Shown: piece by piece, positions 29,801 through 38,990 of the stretch
Layout of the letters: every line of letters begins with the position of its first letter
Numbering within the stretch: position 1 is the first letter of the stretch
Assembly: GCA_001584585.1 (NCBI GenBank)
Contig: LSYV01000019.1
Span: forward strand, 694,809 to 758,808
DNA length: 64,000 bases
Reading direction: 5' to 3'
From: Gonium pectorale
Taxonomy: Eukaryota > Chlorophyta > Chlorophyceae > Chlamydomonadales > Volvocaceae
Notes under the pieces: model-generated
The model's database searches: none
Seen by the model: the letters and a program-made list of their open reading frames with translations, nothing else
What the model was told of the DNA's origin: nothing
Made by a program: the position numbers and the translations under genes

Positions 29801-32800
29801 GCGCCGGCCGGGGCCCAGGCCGCCCAGGCGCCAGCGGCTCCCCCTCCGCAGGCGCAGCAGCGGGCCCCGCAGGGCGAGCGCCAGGCGGCCCGCGACGCCG
29901 AGGCGCCTAGCACCGGCAGCGGCGCCGCTGCGGAGCCGGCTGATCCCGCCCGTCTGCAGGAGGCGGTGGAGTTATTCTTCTGCGACAACTCAGCTGACCT
30001 GCGCTGGTTCTATCTGGATGACAAAGGCGCTGTACAGGTGGGAGTAATGACGCAAAGCCAGGGTAGGGTGGCGGTTGGCGGGGCGTTAGCAGGATTGACA
30101 GGGGTGCCTGGGAGAGGGAGAGAGGGAGGGGCAGGTGGGGTGTCTCGAGGCAGGGATGGCAGGGATGGCAGGGCTGGTGTGCGGGTGTAATGGGAAGAGA
30201 AGTGGGGAGCGAGGGTGGCGGTGGAGGGAGAGGTAGGGAGGATTGCCTACGGTAGGAAGGAGACACGGGCAGGTGGTCCTTTTCTTGCAAGCGGTTGCTG
30301 TCGTTTAGGCGCATGCAGGCGCGGGGAGGGGAGGGGCTAGCAGCCGGGGGGAGCCGATGGTGTACGACTGACCGCGCCGTGATACTCATATATGTGCTTC
30401 AAGCCGGGCAAGACGGCGTGGTCTGGCCAGGGAGACCAACAGGCATGGTTGCTGACCGGTAGGGCGTTGCGCGTTGTGAACGGTACGGTACAGACACTGA
30501 ATACGGATCAAACGCATAAGGACGGCGGGCGAAACACATGGCAGGACACAAAGGATGAAGGGGGTAGCGCAGCGCAGGGAAGAAAGGACAGTGAGGTTGC
30601 AGGTTCATTGTGAAGGGACTCTGTCGCACGCACAGGGACCCCGTGTTTCGCCTGGCTGCACGACACCTTGCTGCTGGCTCGCCTTGACGTGACTGCCCTC
30701 CAAAGCTTTGATGGCCCCCTCCCCCTTCCCATCTCGCCCTTCCTGCAGGGCCCTTTCCAAGCCAACAAGATGGTCAGCTGGTACCAGCAGGGCTGGCTGC
30801 GCCAGGACGTGCGCACGGCGGGCCTGGTGCTGCCAGGCGCCGTACAGTACGACAGCGACAAGCGCGCGCCGGAGGCGTTGCAGGCTGTGGGCCGCAACGG
30901 CGACCCGTGGTTCGTTCCGCTGCGGGTGCTGCTGCGCGCCATGTCGTCGGGGTCGCACCGCAAGTACCAGCCGCTGCGCATGGTGGGTGCGGGGCCGCGC
31001 GTGCTCGGTGCATCCTTGTATGTGGATTGGAGTGTCGAGTTTTGGAGTGTTGCTGGTCCGCGGTTGAAGGACAGGAAAGCAAACGTGGAAGGGAACAGCA
31101 GTGCGTGGGCTGGCGCGTCCGGTCCCGTGTCCCTTCGTCCGTTTGTCGGGCGTGGCACCCTCCGCTCTGTTGGGTACTTCAAGGTCATCAAGCGGTTCGT
31201 CAAGATGACTAACTTGGCCCTACGTCCTAACGGGGCTGGGGGCGAGTGTCTGTCGCCCGAGCGTCGCAGGGACTCCGAACTGCCATGTTTGGTTCCTAGT
31301 GCTCGGAACATTTCCTGTATGCGTGCTGAAATGGGGCTTTGTGGGCCCGCGTTAGACCAACAGTTGCCGGGCAGTACCTCCATGCTTGCTGATCACCAGC
31401 TTTCGGCACAATCCCTTCCCTTGCCCTGGTATACCGTTGTTTCGTGTGGGCCAATTCACCCCGGAGTATCCCCTTTACCCACACACTCACCGAGCCACGG
31501 AGTTCCCGTCCCCCCTTCATATCGCTTACAGGACGACCTGCGTCGCGGCCGCCCACCCGCCTCCTGGGCGGCCTTCGGGGCTTCGGCCGGCTCCGGCAAC
31601 GCTGCCGCCAGCGGCAGCGCGGCGAGCGGTGGCCGCAACATGCCGCCCGCGCCGCCGCCTCCACCTCCACGGTACTCTGGACACGACGACAGGTAGGCCC
31701 CGGCTTCCATTGTTTCCTTTCCTTGCCGAGGCAAAGTAAGCACCGTAAGCAAACGTTTGCAGCGTGCAAGCTCACTATACGGCTCCCGCTGCCCACTCCG
31801 CAGGGACTGGAACGAGGGCAGGAACACCCGGTCCTCCCGCCAGCAGCAGCAGCAGCAGCCAATGGCTCGCGATGGCGCGCAGCGGCCCTCCGGCCGGGGC
31901 GAGGAGTTTCCGGGACGGGACGGCGCCAGCGGCCGCGATGCGCGCCAGGGCGCAGGCGCTGCAGGCGGCGGCCGCAATGCCCGTGAGGGAGGACGGGACG
32001 GCGGTCGTGACGGCGGCCGTGATGGCGGCCGTGACGGCGGCCGTGAGGGAGGTCGTGACGGGGGCCGTGATGGCGGCCGTGAGGGAGGTCGTGACGGGGG
32101 CCGTGAGGGAGGTGTGCAGGGCGGCGGCCGCTCAGCACAGGAGATTGTGGATGAGGCCCGCGCCGCGCGGCAGCGGCGCCCCGCGCATGACGAGCCGCAG
32201 GCGGGCGCCGACGGCGCAGCCGCCGGCGGCGGCAGGGCCGGCCGCAATGCCGGCCGCACGAGTGGTGAGGACACCAAGCCCGCACAGCGCGGCGGGCGCG
32301 GCGGCGACTCGGCCGCGGCCTCTGAGCCGCAGCCGGGCAGCGGCGCCGACCTGTCGCGGAAGGCCAGCAGCGGCGCCGGCTCCGCCAAGGAGCAGCCGCA
32401 GCAGCAGAAGGCCCGCCGGGATGGCGGTGCCGCAGCTGGCGCCGGCCCCGAGGCGGGGAGCGCCAAGGGCAACGGCGGCGGTAAGAAGGGCAATGCGGCG
32501 AGGTCTGGCAGCCGCGAGCGGGAGGCGGCGGCAGCGCCTGCCGCCACGGCGGTGGTGCCCCCAAGCGGCGGCAAGCCGTCTGTTTCGGAGACCGCTAAGG
32601 CAGCGGTGATGCGCACGCTCAGCGCCGGGAAGGCCGCCGAGGGCGCGGGCCGCGCCGCCGGCAAGGGCGCGGCGGCTGCAGCGGCAGCCAAGCAGACGCA
32701 GCAGCCGGGCCGCGGGCTGTCAGTCTCCCTGAAGGAGGGCGACGCGGGTGGCGTTAAGCTGAGCATCTCGCTGCGATCACCGCCTGCTGCAGGCGCTGGC

Positions 32801-33247
32801 GAGGGCTCCGCGGCCAGCGTGGCGGCCGACGGCGGCAGCGGCGGTAATGGTGGTGGCAGGGGCCGGGAGAGGGGAAAGGCCAAGTCCAAGGAGCCAGAGC
32901 CTGCGGAGGAGGCTCGCTCTGCCCCGGCGGCTCCGGCTGCTGAGCCAGCGGCGGCCGGGGCGCGGGCGTCGGCGCCAGCCGATGCCGTGGCACCGCCGGC
33001 CCCTGCTCCCTCGGCGTCGGAGCCCAAGCCAACTGAAGGCACCGCATCGAAGCCTGTTCCGGCGTCGGCCCCCGTTCCCCCGGCTTCAGAGCCGAAGTCG
33101 TCTGAGGGCGCCGCATCGAAGCCGGATCGGATGCTGGCACCTGCTCCGGCCTCGGCCGAGCCTGCCCACCAGGCTGCCCGCGGGCTGTCCATTTCGCTTA
33201 AAGAGGGCGACGTCGGTGGCGTGAAGCTGAGCATCTCGCTTTGTTGA
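26891..33247 (+). CDS. GYF-domain protein with long low-complexity arms
   Basis: Exons inferred: 26891 to ~28136, 29289-29485, 29777-30037, 30749-30982, 31532-31692, 31804-33247; about 1180 residues. Exon 1 is Ala-, Pro- and Gln-rich. The GYF fold is split by an intron: exon 3 ends LRWFYLDDKGAVQ and exon 4 continues GPFQANKMVSWYQQGWL, the family signature W-x-Y-x-D-x-x-G-x-x-QGPF-x-x-x-x-M-x-x-W. GYF domains bind proline-rich peptides; plant and animal members work in mRNA splicing, translational repression and decay. Exon 6 is RGG-like, with an RDGG/REGG repeat, and carries the motif SLKEGDxGGVKLSISL twice. Cytosolic or nuclear RNA-associated function is inferred. The first junction is weak (donor GTTCTG at 28137); an extra exon could lie in 28137-29288. 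The start ATG at 26891 is the first in frame, and an upstream non-coding exon is possible. Confidence 0.75.
27709..27981. repeat. CAG-rich coding repeats in the GYF gene
   Basis: A run of CAG codons at about 27722-27743 encodes polyglutamine, and at about 27926-27980 the unit CAGCAGCCGACG recurs, encoding QQPT repeats. Both lie in the first exon of the GYF-domain gene and are in frame. Confidence 0.85.
31978..32118. repeat. 12-bp coding minisatellite (RDGG/REGG)
   Basis: About eleven tandem 12-base units based on GGCCGTGACGGC encode Arg-Asp-Gly-Gly or Arg-Glu-Gly-Gly in the last exon of the GYF-domain gene. Units are interleaved in higher-order groups, which implies recent expansion. RGG-like repeats are commonly RNA-binding. 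Confidence 0.88.
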
Positions 33248-33480
33248 CAGCCGCTGACAGCCGCACCCGAGGGCTCCGCGGCTACAGGGGCTGCTGGCCG
33301 TGGCGGAGGTGCCAGCAAGGGCGGCGGCAACGGGGGTTGCAGCGGTAGGGGCAAGGAGCGGGACGAGGTGAACGAGCTTGCGCTGGCGGAGATTGCGGCG
33401 CGTTGCTTTGGTCGCTGCAGCACCGGCGCCAGCCCATGCTGCGGTGCCGCCGCCGGTCCCTGCAGCCCCTGCTGGCCTAA
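33177..33480 (+). repeat. Decayed second copy of a 473-bp tandem duplication
   Basis: From 33177 the sequence resembles that starting near 32704, offset about 473 bases. Both encode RGLS-SLKEGD-GGVKLSISL, then a Gly-rich stretch opening EGSAA and a GRGRER/GRGKER-type segment. In the second copy a stop codon (33245-33247) follows immediately after the repeated motif, and the remainder, still recognisable in an open frame to about 33489, is outside the predicted protein. The protein C-terminus is therefore set by a mutation within a partial gene duplication, unless a small intron removes the stop. Confidence 0.65.
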
Positions 33481-35971
33481 CAGCGTCTGAGGGTGTGCTC
33501 CTAGGGGCCCTAGTGCCCAATTGCCCGCGAAGGCCTGCCGCTACGGCGCCGGGTGTTGATTGAGGGTATGATTGTAGGGCGCCTTTCCGTGCCAAGCGTC
33601 GTCACTTGTTAGGTTTGCTAATATCCCGTCATCCCCTCCGCTGTTTCCTGGCTTGGTTTGTCCGCACACAATGGGGACGGTGTTGAGTCCCCGTCCTCTG
33701 TTTGTACCACCCTCTAGCAACTCGCAGGGGGGGGGATTCCTGGTCCTAGGAGGTACTCTGAGGTCCGCGAGACGGCGGGCGCTTTGATTGGTACGGTACG
33801 CTCGTCAAAGCCGTGCAGCGCGTGTTCTTCGCGCTCTCCGGTACTGCTTCTTGCGCTGTTGCCCCCGCTGTGGGTTTATGCCGCTTTTGCTGTTGACTAT
33901 TCGCCGCCCCGCCGCGTTGAGTGGCGCGCCTTGCGATGCAGTGAGCCGCAATGCGGGTCGCGCATCAAGTGTATGGTGGTCCTCTTTTTTGTTGATTGGT
34001 TGGTTGGTTGGCGACGGGAGCTGCTGGATAGACATTGGGGTGTGTGTCGGGGATGGGAATCAGAGCGCGAGCGGGCACCTGTCTGCCGTATGCCTGTTGG
34101 CGACAGCAGGCGAGCAAGCCAGGACTGGGCCGCGCGGCGATGCGGGGCTGGGGGTCGCGGCGCGGGGCAGCGCGCCGCCATGATGTGCGGCGGTCCGCCG
34201 TGCGGGGGAGCGCGGGGGAGCGCGCCAGCATGCCATGCGGCGCAGCCGTGCGCTGGCGGCCCGTCTGCGGGCGGTCCTACGGCATTATGGCGCGTGCGCG
34301 CCTGCGAAACAGGACACCACGAGGAGAGGGGGACATGACACGAGGGCAGAGCTCCCGCCGTTGGGTTGCGGTCTCGTGTGGCTTGTTCGCGGCGCCATGC
34401 AAGGCCGGGCGGTGCGGAGGGAACCTTTTGTGTATGGGCAGGCTTGCCGCGCGGCTTGCTTGCGCATTTGAATACCGGCGAAGGTAGCGGTCCCACGGGA
34501 GTGCGCCAGAGAACGACCGTACCGGGTTACCGTTTGCGTACCCGTATGCGCCTTCGCAGCCGCATGGTGTAAGCAGAGTCTCCCCACACAAAGTCCACCC
34601 CCCTAGCATGCTCTCCTTCTAAACCGCGCTGTGGGGCAATCCGCCACGCGTTACTACTGCTTCCATGGCATACGTTTTCGCGCCGCGGGACACGCCGGGC
34701 GTGCGGGCCCGCCCTGCCGCAACTCGTGCAACATGCCGTGCCCAAACGGGCATCTCCTGGAGCACATACGGGACGAACGTCACATGTCTTGCTCTGTACC
34801 CGCCCGCCCTATTGGAAACGTCGCGCCTTCGGCGTGTATGACCGTAGAGGCGGGCTCCCTCTTTCTCTGCAGATTTCTCTTTTTTCACATAATTGCGCAA
34901 TGGGCGGCCAGGACTTGAAACACGGAGAGTGGACGGCGGTGGGGTCGGTGCGCAAGGTAGCGCAACAGCGCGCAAACTCATGCTCGCGGTTCAAATGAAA
35001 AAGGGAAATCTGCAGACGTGCAGAGGAAGAGGGAACCCGCCTCGAGATACCTCGAAGATCTGGTATGCAATGGAGTCCGTGTACAGACTGCCCAGTGGAG
35101 AGTGGACTCGGGAAGCCAGCCGGGAAAGGGGGGGGAAAGGGTGGCAAGCGGGTGCCGAGGGCGCGCGTGGCCACCCCACCAGCACACGCCACGGACTTAC
35201 GGCCCCGCGGGCAACGCGCAAGGGCCCTTCCCCTCGCCACTCCCGCCCTGTAACTTATGCTTCGGCGCGTTATGTGCGAGTGTGTCGTGTGCGTCCCCGC
35301 ATGCAAGGCTCGCATGTTGTGGCTCCCTCTTCCTTTGCACTTTTGCTACTTTTCTAACCGGAGCTGGTGGAGGCGGCGGCTGCATGGAGACTAATTTGGG
35401 TATGCCGCACGATACACCGTGGTCCGTGGATAACGGACTTGCTGCTCCTGCCGCTCACGCCTACCTCATTGCAGCGCTTCATCTTTCTTGCACGCCCGGA
35501 AAGCCCGGAACGCTCATTGTCGACAAAGAATGCAATTCCAAAAGCCGGGAGGTGGATTGCCGGACGTTGCCGGCTGGGCAGGGAGACATGGCGAACAAGA
35601 GTCCCCCGCCGGGCACCGCGTGCATGCGGCGGCGGCGCGTGATCCCGACTTGTTGACGGTTAGGGGGGGCGATGGGCCCTTGGATAGGCCGTTAATACTT
35701 CATCATACGCACGCCCGCAGGCACACAAGTCGTGGGCTACCGCCATTCACACTCCTCCCCTTTCAATAGCATAACTCCCCCCCCATCATAGATGCCCTCG
35801 GAAGCCGCTGGCCCGTAAGGAACGTCCATTTTGCACTTCCGACGCCGTACGGGTCTCGCGCGGTCGCGATCCCGACAAGGGGCAGAGCAAGGCCACGTCT
35901 GCAGCTTGCCAGTGCGTATCGGGGCTGACAAGACCCGAGCTAGGTCGACTGCCGACACCAATCACGCAAGG
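33248..35971. other. Intergenic region with a foldback element, no gene seen
   Basis: This region is less GC-biased than its neighbours and no frame shows family similarity or credible splicing. Apart from the decayed duplication at its left end and the foldback/tRNA-like element at 34847-35350, I see nothing definable. It should contain the 3' UTR of the GYF gene and the promoter of ASA9. Confidence 0.45.
34847..35350. mobile_element. Foldback element with tRNA-like sequence
   Basis: An arm at 34847-34889 (GCGGGCTCCCTCTTTCTCTG core) is matched in inverse at 34995-35043, with an 8-base insertion in the second arm; about 105 bases separate them. A third, partial copy in the first orientation lies at 35321-35350. 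Between the arms, 34944-34996 contains GCGCAAGGTAGCGC followed 30 bases later by GGTTCAAAT, resembling the A and B boxes of a tRNA promoter. This suggests a SINE-like or foldback non-autonomous element. It is not a functional tRNA, since the stems do not pair properly. Confidence 0.45.
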
Positions 35972-36985
35972 ATGGCCGTCACGTCGCTGCTCGGTCGCGC
36001 TTTTGAGAAGTACTTCTATGACTTCAGCCTTTATGATACCTATTTCAAGCAGTACATCAAGAGCCGCGGCCAGTATGTCGCTCTGTGAGTGCCCGGGCCG
36101 GCACGGCGCTGCTTCGCAGTTTGGTTGCCAATGCTCAATGCAGTGCATTGACAACATCTCACGCCTTTGTGCAGGCGGCACGTTGCCTTCGTGATGGTGA
36201 GCTTTGAGGGGGCTTGCGGGAACGTATTCCCTTGCATGATTAGGGCCGTTTCGCTCGAAAGTTCTGCAATGCTCATCATGTGCACTCTGCTGCAGGTGGG
36301 CGTCAACTTGCTCATCGACGTGAACTTCCCCTTCAACCCGCCCTTCCCCACCATCGGTGAGCTGGGCTGCATCGGCACTCGATGCTGCTCCGTGACCTTG
36401 ATCGCCGCCAGTAGCTAACATGGTCGATGGCCCCGTTTCCCTCGCCTCTCCCGCCCCGCCCCAACCTCCCCGCCCGCCACAGGGATGTGCCCCTCCGGTG
36501 AGTTCGGAACGGTAATGGCAAACGTGTTACGGGGCTGGTCATCATTTGTGTTGCATTCCTTGCCTCAGTACTCGCAGCTGAAGCGCTTGGATAACCCTGG
36601 GTGTATGCGCAGGGTGGAAGGGCACCTGGGTGTGCGAGACCGACAAGCACAAGGCCCTGGAGGTAGGCAGTTGTCGGTGCCTCTTCCACAAGGCACCCAT
36701 ACATGCGCGCTCTTGTGCTGCCGTTCCCAGCAGTTGTGCGGGGACAGCCATCCTCACCCCTGAACAGCGCTTGCGCCGAGGTGTCGCGCAGGCACTGCAA
36801 ACAGGGGCGGAAGGGTGCTCCCGTACGCTCGTACTGCTGGGACGGGGGTTATGTAATCACCACTCTGACACATGTGCACTTCCGCAAGGGAAGCTGCAGC
36901 GCCGAAACCGCCGCTATTCCGCCACCCCTCACAGATGTACAAGGAGTGGAAGTCGGGCAAGAAGGCCGTGGAGGCCCACCACTAA
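35972..36985 (+). CDS. ASA9: Mitochondrial ATP synthase associated subunit ASA9
   Basis: Six exons: 35972-36084, 36175-36196, 36296-36356, 36483-36497, 36613-36662 and 36935-36985, in phase throughout, giving 103 residues. The product begins MAVTSLLGRAFEKYFYDFS, has a hydrophobic segment HVAFVMVGVNLL, then FPFNPPFPTIGMCPSGWKGT, and ends with a charged helix (ALEMYKEWKSGKKAVEAHH). Length and these phrases agree with what I remember of ASA9 from the Polytomella ATP synthase, a membrane subunit of the atypical peripheral stalk and dimer interface of chlorophycean mitochondrial F1FO-ATP synthase. There is no cleavable presequence. Two exons are tiny (22 and 15 bases), yet each is needed to keep frame and to produce the conserved GMCPSG-W sequence. 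The assignment rests on memory of the family. Confidence 0.82.
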
Positions 36986-37630
36986 GCGCCGAGCATCGGC
37001 TCGGCGTAGCAGCACGGACTCGGCCATTCTGGGGGCGTCATAGCGGCCACCTGCTGCCGCTGCTGCCGCTGCTGTGGCCGTGGCCGTGGCAGGCAGGAGG
37101 AAGCGGCCTAGGTGGCTGCAAACACAGCGCAGGCGTGGGCAGCAGCGATGGAACTGGCGTTGGCGTATGCCGTCGCTTGAAGCTGTCGTACTGGCTGCGA
37201 CAGGGCCGTTGCCATCGCCATCATGGGGCGAAGCTTGGTCTTGGGTTGCGCGGCCCTGCTAAGCGGGTACTGGCCACAAGTCTGTCCGCAGGTGTTGGGT
37301 GCTTTGGCACCGTGACATTTAGAGTCCCTAGGGGTGGCCACCGAGCCCGCGACCGGCCGGTGGATGCGGGTCGCCCATTGCTAGAGCGCTGAGTGCGACG
37401 CCCAAACCTTGGCTTTGCAACGTGAGACTGGGGGATTGGGGCTGTAGGGGTAGTGGGACCCGGGTTTTGCTGTAGGAGCCAGCGGTTGTCGGTTAAGGGC
37501 CGAGCGGCGGGTTGGCGTACGGATGGCGGGTTGTCGGGAGGTGCAAAGGGTACGTCGTGAAGTGCGGAGGTCCACTTGCAGTGCTTGGGGCTGCGGGCTC
37601 GGAATCGCACTGCAGGGTGCGAGCGCTTCA

Positions 37631-37635
37631 TGTAA
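37631..37635 (+). terminator. TGTAA polyadenylation signal, ASA9
   Basis: First TGTAA on the + strand after the ASA9 stop, 646 bases downstream. The stretch 36986-38990 shows no other gene and is filled by the 3' UTRs of the convergent ASA9 and CFAP36 genes. Confidence 0.5.
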
Positions 37636-37690
37636 CCATTCGGCGTCCGCTGCCTCCGCTTCAATTGCGGGATCCTGAAGAGCCGTACTA

Positions 37691-37695
37691 TTACA
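37691..37695 (-). terminator. TGTAA polyadenylation signal, CFAP36
   Basis: TGTAA on the - strand, about 1.3 kb past the CFAP36 stop and 60 bases from the oppositely directed ASA9 signal. If both are used, the two mRNAs are close to overlapping tail to tail. Confidence 0.4.
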
Positions 37696-38990
37696 CATTG
37701 CTGGAACTTGGCGGGTATGACATTAACTCGTGCGCCCTGTGTATGCAAGTGCATGGCACTTTGCTCACGGGTACCTCCCCCGCACCCGCACCTGCAATCT
37801 AATACGCAGCGTTCGCGAATGGAAGCAAGAGCTCGGCCCCACTTGCACCGCACATAACGCAACGTGCCCTTCCCAAACACCATGCATGCCACAGCACGGG
37901 TGCGCCCCGCGCCAGTTTCCAGTGCCCCGCTTATATCGCGACACGCCACACGCAGCCGCACGTACCCACGTGCAGTCGAAGGCCACCCCATGTGCGACAA
38001 GTGCATGCCTCGAGGATTTCACGATAACAGGTTATGCGCTTATGCCTCAGAAATAAAGACAGGCCCCATGCACGGACTCGAGCAATCGCTTACCTACGCA
38101 AGGGTATGGACCTGGAGCCTGTACGGCGCCCCCAGAGGAGTGTGAGGCTTCTATCTCCCTGCTCAGAAGCACGCCCATTCCACGACTGCTAACAGGGCCT
38201 GGCGCTCGCCTCAAGCGAACACCCAGGGCCCCCAAATCGAAACTCCTTACTAACGGCTAGATTTGCGCATGCCACAGCTTTGCGCCGCGTCTATATCCCA
38301 TCTCGACTGCCTGTGCGCCTGTCCTCTCGTGCATCAGCTCCTTGGCTTCTTGTGAGCCCTTCGCAGCTCGGCCCGGCGTCCCCATGACTAATCCAATGCG
38401 CGCCGCACGGATCGATGTGGAGCTGGACGCCGAGTACAGAAGGCTTGCCGAACACGCACACGCACGCGTTGCGCAACTGAGCGTGTGTGGCCCCGCTGGG
38501 GAAACCCTCCCCCCCTCCAATTCACGGCCATCAACGGTCCGGTTAGCATCCCACACCCAGTTATCGACCGCAACCTCGACTGCTTGAAAGCAGTCCTCAA
38601 CCAACGCACGCAACGCCATCGACCTCGTCGCGGGCGGTACCCAGCCAGGCAACCAGGCGCTCGATTCCTTGCCTCTACGCCGACTGCAGGATGTTCTGGC
38701 GCATCCTGGCCGCCAGCTGCTCGCGCAGCGCAGCGCGTTTGGCATCGTCGGCGGGGGAGGCAGCGGCCGCGGCGCCGCCGGCCGGCTTCGCCTGTCGGAC
38801 GGGCACGTGGGCAGTTGCGTAAGGCACATGTCCATGAACTCGCAGAAGCATATGCCGGCTGTTGAAACACTGCGATTGTCGCAGTTGTCATGATACCTGA
38901 TACAGACCCCGACCCCGCTGGCCCCAGCTGCCCCAGCCCCAGCTGTTGGGCCCCGGTGCCCGCGGGCGCACCGCCAGCCGTGACCCCCGC

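Noticed and set aside
31456..33423. 655-codon minus-strand frame opposite the GYF exon
   Set aside because: It is the Pro/Ser/Arg-rich mirror of the RDGG and Ala-rich coding strand. The plus strand has the GYF domain and consistent exon phases.
33784..34338. 184-codon plus-strand frame with a hydrophobic start
   Set aside because: LLLALLPPLW looks like a signal peptide, but the rest is Cys/Arg/Gly noise with no splice support or family similarity.
34944..34996. tRNA-Met-like sequence (CTCAT in the loop position)
   Set aside because: The T stem and acceptor stem do not pair, so I kept it only as a tRNA-like part of a repeat element.
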